NCBI GenBank assembly: GCA_037957365.1
Contig: JARHVA010000157.1
Span: forward strand, 1,868,501 to 1,932,500
From: Torreya grandis
Taxonomy: Eukaryota > Streptophyta > Pinopsida > Cupressales > Taxaceae
Direction: 5' to 3'
DNA length: 64,000 nucleotides
Every line of letters begins with the position of its first letter. Position 1 is the first letter of the stretch. This document shows positions 1 through 13,366 of the stretch, one piece after another. The notes under the pieces were generated by a model. The model did no database searches. It was not told where the DNA came from and worked only from the letters and a program-made list of their open reading frames with translations. The translations under genes and the position numbers were made by a program.

Positions 1-711
1 TTATTCATAATGAATCATTAGTAAGAAAATGTATTTGTTGACCATAAAGAAGAAATCATCAAAATAAATCATGAGTTGGTTGGACAAAAGATTTTCAAAG
101 TGGATATGGAACAAAGTTTGGATATAAATACTATCAATCAACATCCTTCCCAAGATTTCTTATATACGTTTGGCATAACATCATATTTGTAATGATTTTC
201 ATCAATATTCCTATTTGGATTCTTCACATATTGCAAGGATGAAGCATATAAACGAGGGAATGTCATGTATCTAGAGTAGGATGCCACATAAGTTTATGTA
301 GGTCATTAATATATTAATAGTATTATATGTGCACATGTGGTTAAGTAATATTATATAAATCATTGATGTATTAATGGAATTATATGTACACATCTGGTTA
401 GGTAATAATGTATTTGTTTTTTGATGTACTATGTTATACATTTAATAGTTGAAACTAATAAATGATAGGTGGATTGTTTTATACATTATGTTTCTAGTCA
501 TAATATTAGGTGAAAGCATTCATCGTAAATAAGTTGTTTATGTATCTATATAAGCATACCCTCTACATGTGAGGAGAAGTGTAGATTATTTTATGTATTG
601 GTGTCTCAAAACATAGATGATATGTGGAGTGGCTTCCTTCTAATAAAGATCATTGTATGGTCTTTTTCTTACCTTAAGGTTTTGATATAATATATTGAGT
701 TATTCTATTTA
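1..711. other. AT-rich intergenic DNA, nothing recognised
   Basis: No ORF of useful length, no retroelement motif and no clear repeat boundary was found here on either strand. The composition is the same AT-rich background as in the other old spacers of the window. Confidence 0.6.
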
Positions 712-1170
712 TGAGTGTTGAGGTTATTAAAAACACTAGCCACCCAAGCTATAATATAAGATGCCTATTTATTTTCCTTGGCATTTTAGGTAAAAAAAGA
801 TTCAACTTATTGTAAGTTTAAACAAGTTGCAATATAAAAATTGAGGATAGTGAAGTGACAAGTAGAAGTGCATAAAAACAAGCCTAGAAATTCAAATTTC
901 CTTTTACAAACACTTTGCTAACAATGAACTTTCTACTCCTAAAAACCTTCTTCAATGAGATCTAAAATTCAAGACAATATCATTGACAATAATGGGGAAA
1001 ATTTTTCACATTCATATTTTGGCAATAGATCTTCTACAAATTTTTACACAAGATATGACATTTATATACATTTGTATTTCATGTATATATGTTTCTTTTA
1101 TTAATTAAGTATTATTAAGTTATTTTTTACACTCATTTTAGATGTTTAATCTCATTATTATATTTATCAA
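712..1170. repeat. Dispersed repeat Y, copy 1
   Basis: This stretch resembles 18820-19260 in the same orientation. Shared landmarks occur in the same order: a run around ACTAG(C/T)CA(C/T)CCAA, then CTTTTAG/TTTTAGGT, a TACAAACACTTT block, CTCTTAGAAACC/CTCCTAAAAACC, and a TTTCTTTTATTAATTAA tail. The copies differ a lot, so the edges are approximate. I see no coding content and cannot assign a class. Confidence 0.45.
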
Positions 1171-1939
1171 GTCATTATATTTTGGTCACCTTACATTGTA
1201 TTACATCCCTTTAGGGTTGCATATTGTGTTGAATCTCAACTTCTTTATAACTCCTTGATTGATTATATTATATCTTAGATCTTAAACCTTGGCTTTATTT
1301 AATGCTAGATTCAATTTATCCCAAATCCTAAGTCAATCTAATTCTTAAAAAAAACTAATATCCTAATGTGTTTAGACTCATGTCGTGTGTACATTTTCAT
1401 GTTTGATTATAATTTTTGTCACTAAAAATAGATAAACTTGTGAATTCACTTATTTCACTGTGCTTTTGCATAATATTCTCTAAATTATATTTTATTTATA
1501 TGTTTCATATGATTTTTATGTTAGATTGACCTTGAAATTTTGTAAAATAAAACTTATTTATTTTTTAAACTCTCAATATTAGCTATATAATGCTATTTTT
1601 ACATATGTATTTGAATGGTCTACAATTTTTTATTACAATGGGTAGTAATATCTCTTTAAACAACAATGAAATTTGAGATATACTTCTAAAGCTAATATTT
1701 TATTCTCTCAAATTAATAATTGCATACTGTAAGACCTATTTTATTAAAAACTATCAATATTGATTTGACATAAGACATTATTTTAAACATACATGATATC
1801 CTATGCTTTCAACAAAATATTATAAGATTGATGCTTATTTCAAATTCTTAGAAGTGCCTACATATTATAAATGTAATGGAAATTTTGATTCACATTTACT
1901 TTTGTAATCATTTTGTACTTCATATCATACTCTTATTCA
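1171..1939. other. AT-rich spacer, nothing recognised
   Basis: No ORF, repeat boundary or element motif could be supported in this stretch. Confidence 0.5.
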
Positions 1940-2375
1940 TAATGATGTAATTATTACCTAAAAGGTTAAATGCTTGTGCTTTTGAATGGTTTTTATTTTT
2001 AGATTATTTACCAAACTTTCAAACCCTAATCAAATGTTTCCATTAGTTTTTATAAGCATAATATTAATACTAAGATTCAATGCATATATTCTTTGAATGA
2101 TTCATGTGTTTTTAATTCACATAATACATTTATATTCATACATAATTATCCATACCCTAGTTAGATTTTGAATTATGTGTGAATATAAATATATTATGTG
2201 AATTACAAGTTCATAAAAATCATTTGAATATTAGATACATAAAAATCTAGAATTAATATTATATTAAAAAATGAAAGAATAATTTAGTTAGATTTTAAAA
2301 GTTTGGTAAATAATTGAAGGATACATATTTAATGATACTCAACCTTTTTATTACATTTATTAATTTTTTCGAATA
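1940..2375. mobile_element. Foldback (hairpin) element, MITE-like
   Basis: Two arms of about 200 bp are imperfect reverse complements around a centre near 2158. The inner arms are the clearest: AATTCACATAATACATTTA at 2113 pairs with the block ending ATTATGTGAATT at 2203. Further out, ATTATTTACCAAACTTT near 2003 pairs with AAGTTTGGTAAATAAT near 2300, and CTAAAAGGTT near 1958 pairs with AACCTTTTTA near 2340. There is no ORF. A long near-perfect hairpin with a very short loop is typical of foldback or MITE-type non-autonomous DNA elements. The target duplication is not clear, so the outer edges are approximate. Confidence 0.65.
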
Positions 2376-3528
2376 TGATAAGATTTTGATTAACTTTAAA
2401 GACAAGATAATCCTTCCACATGATTTGTATCAAAACTCACCCTTGTATAAAAATGTTTAAGATAAATACATGAAACAAATGAATACTTGTGAATAATTAT
2501 TTAAAAGAAATATCATTAATATAATTACATTGAAATTATTATTAGAATAAAAAAAATTAAAACCCTCTACCCAATGATGTCACACTAAATATAATAAGGA
2601 TTGTGTAGTGTCTAATCTTTGTATTTATATCATAACTTATTTAAAGTTGAGTTTGCATGTAACTTTAAAATGTAAGCTCAATATAGCAATAAATAATATG
2701 AGAGATATGAAGATGTCAAATCAAGTGATACACAATATTTAAAATGCAATCTACTCCGATCATTTAACATGTTATATAATGCTTGATTAGAGACATTAAT
2801 TTGTATAATGTGGTAGGACTACTTAGATGGGGTTGATAAGGGAATTAATGTGTTGTGTGCCATGTGTCAAAAAGCATTCTTAAAATTATGCATGGTAAAA
2901 ATGGTTATTGTTCTCAGCCTCCTTCAAATTTCAATGCATGTTGCTTATCTTCTTACATTTGACATGAAAAAATATTTCTAATATTGCATTACATTTATAT
3001 TCATAAATTGTCTAGGGTGGAGGTGAATTATACACATGATCCACTCACTCCACTTTGATGTCTTTTTGAAGCTGAAGGCATCTTTTTTTAAAAATGTTTA
3101 CAGGGAAAAGCAATGAGAAGAGAATCATTAACCATAGTGGTTATATTGTAGATAGTAATTAATAGTAATTAAGCATTATCATAATTATGAATAAGTTAGG
3201 AGAGAAAAATATAATTAAAGTAATTAGAATAACTTGCAACTTAATATTTTTATAAATTACTATTAAATAATAAAATTTTGTGGATTTGATTGACCAAGCT
3301 GTATAATGGGAAATTTATTGCAGCCTTATCAAGAGAATAATGAGTGGTATTTTACAACTTGTGAGATATTTTTGAATGACAATCTAGTAGATATTTTTTG
3401 ATTTCTAACTACGACTTGTTTTTATAAGTGTATTTTGAAGTATATGGTTGAATATGACCGTCTCTATCACGTTAAATATAATTTTTAGTATACAAAATAA
3501 TAAAATATAAATAAACACATAGTGGATA
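2376..3528. other. AT-rich spacer, nothing recognised
   Basis: I see only short AT-rich low-complexity runs. No coding or element signature could be supported. Confidence 0.5.
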
Positions 3529-3755
3529 TTCTCTCGATAATGATTTACTATTTATTCTTATAATTAGTAAATAAGATATTCCATCATAACATGAAGAATA
3601 TACTTCAATTATTGGTTGACACACTTTAAAAACTCTAAACTAATATGTCTTATCAAAGTTTTTTATTTTTTATAGTATAAAAATTATTTACCAAAATGAA
3701 ACCATTAATACTTATCTTAAAATGGATTAATAATAACTCATGAATTTTTCAATTT
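3529..3755 (+). repeat. Dispersed repeat Z, copy 1
   Basis: One of three same-orientation copies in the first 5.5 kb. Common order: AATGATTTRYTATTTA, ATAATTAGTAAATAA, ATATTCCATCATAACATG, CTTCAATTATTGG, ACTCTAAACTAAT, then TAAAAATTATTT and a block ending in ACTCATGA. Non-coding. Confidence 0.55.
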
Positions 3756-4259
3756 AAAAGTTCTTAATAAACATATAATTTAAAGTTCACACAAACTGTT
3801 GTTCATAAAATTTACATTTAAAACAATTTTTGGGTAAAGGTGATTATATATATATATTTGAGGAATCTATTTTCATGTATATTAAATTTCATATGATATG
3901 CTATTTTAAAATTGATAGCAAGAGCAAGATATGATTCATTCTCATAAAAATATTAATATTGATTAGTTGGTGACGTGGTACATAGATAACATTTATTTCA
4001 AAAATAAAAACATTTTAATGAAAGTTTTAACTATGAGAATAATATAGGGAGTTTTTGATGCTCCTTGGATGTTATGGAAAAGTATTTAAAATCTATGAAA
4101 ATATGGTGATATTTATAAAGAATGTCCTTCACATAAAATGAGCATATATTAGACATGTTTCACATTTATGAAGATATTTATAATTAATTTTTCCTAATAT
4201 TTTATAGTGATATGTTGGTATTTAGAAGTATAAAAATTTGTTATCTAAATTAACATATG

Positions 4260-4490
4260 AGAAAGATTCTTTAAATAATGATTTGTTATTTACCTACAAT
4301 TAATAAATAAATATTTCATAATAACATGTAGAGGAATATGCTTCAATTTTTAGTTATTAGACTTTAAAATTTCTAAATTAATAACTTGTAAAAACAAATT
4401 TGATTAAAACATAAAAATTATTTTTCTAAATGAAAAGATTAATATTCTACCTTGACAAGAACTAATAACAAAATGTCATTTATCAATTAA
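4260..4490 (+). repeat. Dispersed repeat Z, copy 2
   Basis: Matches copy 1 in order and spacing: AATGATTTGTTATTTA, CAATTAATAAATAAATATT, CATAATAACATGTAG, CTTCAATTTTTAG, TTTCTAAATTAATAACTTG, ATAAAAATTATTTTTCTAAATG. It starts about 730 bp after copy 1, with diverged sequence between. Confidence 0.55.
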
Positions 4491-5207
4491 TCCTAATTAA
4501 AATGGAAAAACTTTTTAAGAGAAATATAACCATATAAAAGTTTAATCAAACGCTTAAAATTATATTTGTTACCAATAATTTCACAAACTAGTTTACAGAC
4601 AAATTTTCTAATAGATATGGTAAGAGTTTAAGCTTACGAAGCAATCCATGATTTCTAACTTTAATTATCATTACCTGAAATAACACATTAAAAAAATTAA
4701 ATCTGCAATAAAATTTATGTTTTTATTTCTATGAATAATATAATTGTTATTATGTCATTCGTAAGTCAAAATGAAGACCATTTAGGGATCCTAAATTTTT
4801 CAGGAAAGACGAGCATGAAGACCGATATGGAAATAAAAAATGCATACAGATACTATACCACTCTGAAATAAATCAAGTCCATCGCATCATACAGTAAATA
4901 GAAGTATCATGTCGATAGAACTATCATTTCTTATTACAGTAAGCATCAGGTGGTGAATGAATCCAGTAATATCATTTCTTATTGTATCATTTGATACTAT
5001 AAGGTGACATAGATAATTGTGTTCCGACAAATTATCTAAATAAATAATCTAACAAATTCAGAGGTTTTGGCCCAAATATGATGGGACTCATTGAAGCCTG
5101 ACAGTCCTAGTTACGTACAATTTAATATTTATGTCCTGACAGTCCTAATTACCATCACAAACAAACAAAGGAGGAACGTCTATAAATAAATAATATTTAC
5201 CATCAAA
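4491..5207. other. Spacer with short direct repeat at 5097-5152
   Basis: Between Z copies 2 and 3 the sequence is less AT-biased. It holds an 18-bp direct repeat, CCTGACAGTCCTA(G/A)TTAC, at 5097-5114 and 5135-5152, and a repeated TATCATTTCTTATT phrase near 4922 and 4970. A TATAAATAAATAAT string near 5180 could act as a TATA element, but no reading frame follows, so no promoter is called. Confidence 0.4.
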
Positions 5208-5432
5208 TTATTTGTCAATTTTTAATACGTATAATTTTTTATTTATTTTTATAATTAATAAACAAAATATTCCATAATATACAAAGACATAAAGCTTATT
5301 ATTCGATTTAGAATTTCTAAACTAATGTCTTTTCAAAAAAAAATTAATTACAATATAAAAAATATTTTCTTAAATAAAACCATCGGTGTGCTACTTTGAC
5401 ATAGATTAATAAATTGTTTCATGACTTTTAAG
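5208..5432 (+). repeat. Dispersed repeat Z, copy 3
   Basis: Third copy: ATAATTAATAAACAAAATATTCC, AATTTCTAAACTAATGTC, ATATTTTCTTAAATAAAACCAT, and an ACTTTGACATAGATTAAT block matching the ACCTTGACAAGAACTAAT of copy 2. It starts about 950 bp after copy 2. Confidence 0.5.
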
Positions 5433-5739
5433 TAAAAATTCACTTGTTTCTTTCAAATTTGATAGTTGAGACTCTTCATTGTCACAAAATATCCGTCTCC
5501 TAGAGATTTATATTTAAATCTTTATGATTTTAAATTTTAAAATTAATTTAGGAACCTTTTATGTAGGAAGTATGGGAAGGGGCTAGTAATTGGGACTTTA
5601 ATTTTGGGGTTCCTTAGATTTTAAAAAATGTTATATTATAACTCGTCACTTTGTATTTATATAGTTTAATTAGTTATTAGTTAAAATAAATTATTCGAGA
5701 GGTTTTTTAACATTATTCGAAGTCGTATAATGATTTTTT

Positions 5740-8700
5740 TTAGACATGTTATTTTTGAGGTGTGATTAATAGTTGAGACTTTAATATCTAATTATTTTTA
5801 TAAATTTGTCCAATTAATAATATATATAAAAATATTTTTTTTACATTAACTTAAAAATTTGTGTATTTAGGCATGTTCTCGAGTTACAATGTGTCATTAA
5901 TAAACAACGAAGGGACATGTTGGAAGATGCATGAGTGATTAATATGTAATGATGGACCATGTTTCATGACATTTAAAGGGCTTTATTTTCATTAATGTTA
6001 TTAGTAAATACCACCATGTATGCCATCAACCATATGCTGGACATGAATTTTTAACACTTTTCTCCCCCAAATAATCATGGGACCCTTACACATTTTCTGT
6101 GATCTGTAGCATTTCACAAATCTTGTAGCATCTACATTTTAGAGGGATGAAGCATTATTTCAAGGCATGTGTCTTGTGCCTATAACTAAACCCACAACAA
6201 TATTTAGTTTTTTTAGTGTGCCTGTAATACATGATTTTCAATGTTATTTTTATGATTTTTTGGTGTGCCTTTACATCTAAGTCAAATTTTATGGGTATGT
6301 CCATGGCATGTCTTCAAGGTTTTCATTCACATTGCAATAAATGTTATTATTTGTATCAAACCATATCATTTTATGAATTCATTGGCAATGTTGTAATATG
6401 CTTGTGTCATTTAATATGCAATGAAAGGCCATGCTAGAAGACACTTGAGTCAACAAATATTTTCTAAGATGAATGGTGGCATGTTAATGCAGGCACGTAT
6501 GCCATCTTCAACCTTTTTGGTGTGGCTTATTTAAGTCACTCTCCCAAAAATGTAATAGAACCTAAATGCATGTTATTATCATTGTAATTATTTTTACGTG
6601 ACTATACATCTGAGTGACTTTTATTGGTTTGTGAATGCAAATCTCAAGGTTTTCATTCACATGCCAATAAATTTTATCTTTTTTTAATTTAATATGCAAC
6701 AAAGGGCCATGTTCGAAGATGTTTGGTAGGATTTTTTCCATTAATGTGGCCAATTAATATTGCCAAAGATAAACTCTACAACTTGTTCAACGTGCCTTGT
6801 TCAAGTCAATCTCCCCTCATAGTCATGGAGTCCAAATGCCTCTTCTACAAAATGCATCATTTCACAGAGATTGTAACATAACCATGTTAGAGGGATGAAA
6901 TGTTACCCACAGTTGAACCTAACATCGACATGTTTTCATTCACATCTAACTCAACATTTTCTACTATTTGGATGGAAGCTCTTGCTGTTTTCATTCATAA
7001 TTATATCCCTACCTGCAACATGTATATGATATAATTATTTCACAATTAAGGTCAAGGTTTGATGCTCCCTCCTACAGCTAATCTGATGGGCATACATGAG
7101 AATGTAAACTTAAACCACATGGTTTTTCATTTTTAGTCATTTTATAGGCATGAGAAATAGTTGGGACCCAAATGTGCAATAATTTTTATAAATTTGACCA
7201 ATAATATTATACAAACAAATAATTTTTTTAATTGTCTTAAAAAAGTGTGCACTTAGGCACCTCATCTAGTTTTTGTATCTAAATTCATGTTTTTGTGTTA
7301 GTTATATCTATCTATGATGCATTTGTATTTCCCTACATTAAAGTGTCATGTTAATCTTGTTCAATGTGCCATGTTAAAATGGCATTCACTCACCGTAAAT
7401 GTGATATGAACAACAATGGAACCCTATGGCATTTTATGTAGAATGTATTCTTTAATAGAGATTGTAACTTTGGCATGTTAGATGGATGACATGTTACCTT
7501 CCTTGAACAACATGCAAACTGAACATGTGTTAGTGAACATTTACTAATATGTGGATGGAAGCCCTGAAACTTTTCATTCACATACAAGAAAATGTTATTT
7601 TATTTGTATCAAATTTAATATTATCATTCACATACCATTAAATGTTGAGCCAAATTTATCAAACCATATCATTTTGTGAATTCATATTGTTGTGTTATTG
7701 ATATGTTGTTTTGAATCAATGTTGATCTGCTAATGATATAGTGCTTTGAATTAATGTTTATGTGTTATTCATTCACATTTTCAACATTCAAAATATTATT
7801 TGCCTTAGTTTTTGGTACAAGCACCCAAGAAACGATATGTTATCCATTCACGTTGCTGTATTTTTTATATTTGAGACACATTTATGTTTTTCTTCCTCCA
7901 ACTTTTCATAGATTTTACAAGCACCCAATAAACGTTCCCACACATCAAAATTCTTGTTTGGATGGAAAGTATTTGAACTTGAGATGGAAGACTAAATATT
8001 TACTAGTATACACACAAATACTTGTTTGGATGGAAAGTTATTTGAACTTGGGATGGAAGAATTATGAAAATATTGGCATACAGAGATATATATTTTTAAT
8101 GATTATTATGCTTATTTAATTATACATTTGATTAATTCATACATATTCTAAAACATTTCATAATTCAAAGGGCATGAAATTATTTCTTACTTGGATGGAA
8201 ATGGATTTGAACTTGGGCTGGAAGACTAAACATTTACTGGTATATAGATGGAAACCATGAACATTTCCATTCACATACTAGTAAATGTTATTGTCTTTAT
8301 ATCAAAATGAATATTTTTATTAAAATTCCAGTAATTTTTATTGTCTTTGTATCATAATTAAGGTTTTCATTTACACAAAAGTAAAATGAGGATTGACGCC
8401 AATGACATTTTTTAAAAATATCAATAGTAATATAAAAATGAATAATTATTTTTGACATTGGCTTAAAAATTTATGCACTTAGACATGTCATCTAGTTTAC
8501 ATTAGTCATTAATATAAAATTAAGGGGCATGTTAGAATATGAGTGTGCGTATGACTCAAAATTAACTGATATGTGGATGGAAGCCCTAAATGTTTTCATT
8601 CACATACTAGTAAATGTAATTGTATTTATATCAAAATTAAGATCTTTATTGGCGTAACAATCAATGTTGAGTCAGATATATCAAACCAAATCATTTTTTA

Positions 8701-8830
8701 ATTACATGTTGTGATATTTATATGTTGTTGTGTCATGTTGTTGTGATTCATATTTTCATTTTATTCATTCACATTTTTAACATTATAATTATTCTTTGCC
8801 ATAGTTGTTGTTAACATGTTATCCATTTTA
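5740..8830 (+). repeat. Left inverted arm made of sub-repeats
   Basis: A recurring phrase of the form CATTCACATAC-CAATAAATGTTATT-TTTGTATCAAA appears near 6321, 6652, 7577, 7625, 8270, 8335 and 8590. A second recurring block, GTGCACTTAGGCAC-TCATCTAG, appears near 5870, 7245 and 8470. A third, CATTCACATTTT-AACATT-AATATT, appears near 7770 and 8765. A GGATGGAAAGT-ATTTGAACTTG unit is tandemly repeated at 7953 and 8021 (68-bp period), with a further copy near 8190. None of the small ORFs here looks real. Confidence 0.6.
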
Positions 8831-10389
8831 TTTCCAATTACTTTATTCATGCATTATTATTTTTAATAGAAATTTAATTATTGTAAAGGGTGAATGTTTG
8901 TTAGCATTCCCATGAAAGTTTACAAACACTCTGTTTCTTGACACTTTTTATGTTTGTGGATATTGTACTATTTTTTTTTAAAAAAATCATTATGTTTATT
9001 AACACAATATATGTTTGCGGAGATTGTACTACTTTTATGATATTACATTGATTGCATTTTGATTCTTAACATAGTTATTGCGATCTTAATAGTTTTATTC
9101 CTTGTATTATATAAATGTGTTTTTTGTGTTTATTTTTTGTGGGTAATGATGATATATTTCAAAGTAAAGAGTGACAAAGAATAACGTGGAACTCACATTC
9201 AGGAACTGAAGCTTTTTAAACTTTCATTAAGCTTATGATCCATTTCCATGTTGAATGGTAGTTAATAAGTTAAATTCATTACATTACATAATCAAACCTA
9301 ATATAATAGATAATCATTACATTACTTAATAAACTTCATTACATTTCATAAAAAAACTTAGTACATTTGATTACATTATATAACAAGTCTAAAAAATATA
9401 TACCATCTAAGGTGGGAAAATAGAGTTATGCCCTTCATTGGCTATATTCAGAGAAAGTGGAGTTACAGTTGGTCCTTCGAGGGCTGTCTCCTTAGTGGTA
9501 TTTGCTACCATGATAATATAATTAGGAGGGATCCCACATGAAGTAATTGGGGATATAATATTTGTCATGTCTTTCAATATGTGATGTTATTCAGGCATAG
9601 GGTTGACTTGAATACTTAATGCCTTTGCTTATCCAAATCATTTCTAACATTCTTGAATTCTCTCTCCCTTATATCATGTTATTTCTTTTGGTATTTTCTT
9701 TCCTTTGTTGTATCTTCTCCTACTCCTTATTTTTCCTTTATATTTAATTTATTGTTCCATCCTTTCCATCTCAACCAACCTAAGGGATATGCTCCCATCA
9801 ACTTGTTATTTCTTCCTTGCCTTCAATTATTCAATATCCATCTTACACAAATCTTGTTCTATAAAATTTTTCTTATAGTCATCTAATGTGAGTATTTGAG
9901 ATTGTTTGTTCAGCTTGAGTGTATTTTTTCTTGATTTATTTTCAAACCTTTCCGCTAACAATTTTATAAATGTTTATATTGATTTTGTTTTTCATTCAAT
10001 TCTAGTTGGACATAATCATAATCTTTGACTGTATTTTCTACTATGTCCTTCTCAACATCTAAATCAATTGTTGCATCATCTAAGCCCCATTGGCCACCTA
10101 CTACATATTAATGCACTATATAATGTGTGATATAAAGTGGTGGAGATGATATTGACATAAATACATTTGATTCCATTAATTCATAATTAAATCCAAGATT
10201 TGTTACTCCCTCCTCCAACCATTTTGGTGGGATTATTTCGGTAGGCAGACTTAAACCATCTTGGTTGAAATTGAATGTTGCATTCATTTCATTCAATGCA
10301 CATTCAAATGTTTATTCTTATTGACTATGATTTGTTATCTATTTACTTTCTTTCAATACATCTACAACATTTTTTGTATTTGATACCTA
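8831..10389. other. Transposon core downstream of the transposase relic
   Basis: This part lies after the transposase stop in the minus orientation. A minus ORF at 10108-10296 (start MNEMNATFNFNQDG) could be the decayed C-terminal tail of the same protein, but I find no domain in it. From 8831 to about 10100 I see nothing recognisable. Confidence 0.4.
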
Positions 10390-11700
10390 TTAATCTTTAA
10401 CAATAAGTTTTTGTTGCATTTGCTCCAATTGCTGCATAGTAGATTTAATATCTCCCTCATTCAACTTAGCCAACCTCATTATATTTTTAGTTGCACTAAT
10501 TTCATATTCTTTAGCATGGAATGTTCCACATGGAGTCATGTCATTGGATACTACCTCTGGGTTTAGGGGCCAAATACATTTCTTTTTAGATCTAGATTTT
10601 ATATTGTTAGGATTTTGTGCCATCTTAGATATTATGCTACCCCAAGTGGTCAATTCTTATCTCTTTATCTCACAACCATGATGTGTATTCATCCATGACA
10701 TCCTCTCATTCATGGAGTAATCCTTAAATGGACTAAACATATTTACATCTATTAACTGCAATTTGTTTTCAGTATGTGTAGGCAATGTAAACATGTCAAT
10801 CTTTTAAGCTATAGCCTATTCAATTATTGATAGTGAACATGGATTTTATGCCCATAAAAGATGAAAAGGCATCTATTTTTAGGTGATACTCCTTCTAGAA
10901 CAAATTTGGATAAATGATGCATCTAGTTCATAAGCAATCATTTTATCAACCATGCATGGGCTTGGGAAGCCATATATGTACTTGGGTAACATCCTAAAAT
11001 GAAATTATACAACTACCTTTTTTATTTTAAAAGGTAACACCACAGGATACTCTACCCAGTTTTATTGATGCATGCTAAAATTGTGATCCATTCTCCTCTC
11101 TTTGACATTATTTGTGGCATACTCACCCCTTTTATGGCAATAACCCACATGACATAATTCCTTCTAGCTTGCACCCTATCTCATAACACTTCTATAGTTT
11201 ATGTGGCCCATATTGGTTTTTGACATACATAGTTCTCAGGTTATCATAAAAAATTGTTACTATGGATGGCCTTAACATAACAACCCTATTTTTTTTTGGT
11301 CCTTCTATTATTCACAAAGATAAATCATGATGCCTCTTTCTAAATCTTTCCCACCCTAATTTGTTGGGGACCCCATTATTGAAAGGGTTAGGTGTGGTTT
11401 CCCATATGTGGGAAACATGTGCCTTCAAATGCAATATGTCCAACCCATGGCCCATGTCAACTAAGTCCTTGCACCACTGCACAATCTCATATTATTTTAC
11501 ATCTAATAAAATAATGGGTATTCCCCTTTTGTTAGTAGTTGTTAATCCTTTCAACTAATTGGACAAAGTGTTTGGTTTTATGCCCCACTTACTTATGAAA
11601 CATTTTTCAAGTAACCATTGTTGTCCATGTCTTATATTTCAATTTCCATATCACCATTTATCCACTCTATATACTAGTTGGTAGGGGGTTGGTTTGTAAC
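10390..11700 (-). pseudogene. pogo-like (CENP-B HTH / DDE_1) transposase relic
   Basis: Reading leftward on the minus strand, several fragments match the pogo/Tigger pattern in order. NKLGWERF near 11370 resembles the end of the CENP-B-type DNA-binding domain. TIFYDNLRTMY and YGPHKL follow, then KCYEIG near 11185, where the family has a WN-D-E-G motif carrying the first catalytic Asp (here Tyr). FTLPTHTENKLQLIDV near 10780 matches the conserved LPAHTSH-LQPLDV block. TTWGSIISKMAQNPNNIKSR and WPLNPEVV (10653-10540) match the usual C-terminal region. The last open piece is 10390-10653. Many stops and shifts show it is inactive. Pogo-type transposases are known in plants (Lemi1/Emigrant). Confidence 0.72.
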
Positions 11701-12154
11701 AAATTTATTCTCTACCTCCTTGGTAATGGGTTGCTCTTTAGTCAGTTCCATATCTTGTTAGTTGGTAGTGGGTTGTTATTTTTTAAACTCTTCATCATTA
11801 TTGTCGTATGTGGTCATCATCTAATAAACTGCATCTTTTGTAACATTTAATGGAATGGAAAACGTATCAAAAACTATGGAAAAGAATATTTTTAATGTTG
11901 AAAATTAAATAGGAAATAGATCACACTCATGGCAACAATCCATCAAACGTCAACATTTATAAATATCCTTATCGTGAATGAATAACACATCAATATGAAT
12001 TCATATAAGGATTTGGTTTGATATATCTGGCTCATCATTTATTGGTATACGAATGAAAATATTAATTTTGATAAAAAGATAATAACATTTACTAGTATGT
12101 GAATGAAAACCTTCAAGGCTTCCATACACATACCAATAAATGTTAAGTTATTTA

Positions 12155-12175
12155 TGTGTGTGTGTGTGTGTGTGT
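12155..12175. repeat. GT microsatellite
   Basis: About ten GT units inside the right arm. The matching left-arm position (near 7280) has no such run, so it expanded after the arms formed. Confidence 0.9.
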
Positions 12176-13366
12176 CTTCTAATTCATTATTTTATTAATG
12201 ACTCATGATAATTTGATGAGGTGCCTAAGTGCACAAATTTTTAATCCAATCAAAAAAATTATTTGTTTGTATATTATAATTGGTCAAAATTATAAAAAGC
12301 ATTACACATTTTGGTCTCAGATATTTATTACACCTATAAAATGATTGAAAGTGACAAACTAGGTGGTTTAATTATGCATTATTAGGTAACCCCACTAGGT
12401 TGGTTGAAGGAAGGAGTAGTAAACCTTAGAATTAATTATGAAATCATTATATCATCTACATGTTGTAAGTATGGATAATAATAGATCAACATGAATTGAC
12501 TAATGCATGCTCAGTTTGAATTTTTTTCAAGGAAGGTAACATTTCATTCATCTAACATGTTGAAACTACAATCTCTGTTAAACAATGTATTATAAATAAA
12601 ATGTGGTTGGGTTCCATCATCGTGTATCTCACATTTATTGCGAGTGAGTGAAATTTTAACATGGCATGCTTAATAATATTAACAAGACACTTTAATGCAA
12701 AGAGATACAAGTGTGTCACATATATAAATAACATACCAACATGAATTCAAATACAAAAATATTAACATTTACTGTTATGAGAATGAAAATAATAATTTTG
12801 GTATGAACACAAAAATACTTTATAGTATGTGAATGAAAACATTAATTTTGATATAAAGATAATAAAATTTATTGGTATGTGAATGAACACCTTCATTCAT
12901 TCCATCCACATACCAATAAATGTTAAGTCTTCCATCTCAAGCTACTTGTATGTGAATGAAAACCTTGAGGGCTTCCATCCAAATACTAGGAAATGTGTAT
13001 TCAGACGTGAATGAAGATGTTATGTGTTTAATTATGAATAAATTTTCATCCCTCTAACATGGTGATGATACAATCTCTATGAAACACCGTAGTATATATA
13101 ATAGACATTTGGGTTCCATGACTGTGATGGGAGAATGACTTGAGTAAGGCATGTTGAACATGTTTTAGAGTTTATCTTTGGCATCATTAACTAGCCACAT
13201 AATGGAAACAAATCCCACTAGGCATTTTTGAACATGGCCCTTTATTTCATTTTAATGATTGGTGTCTTCCAACATGTTCATTTAATTCAAAAAAAGATAC
13301 GATTTGATACAAAAATAATAACATTTACTAGAATGTGAATGAAAACCTTAACGATCACCATGAACA

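Noticed and set aside
5170..5200. TATAAATAAATAAT as a promoter
   Set aside because: No open frame or transcript-like feature follows, and such strings are expected by chance in DNA this AT-rich.
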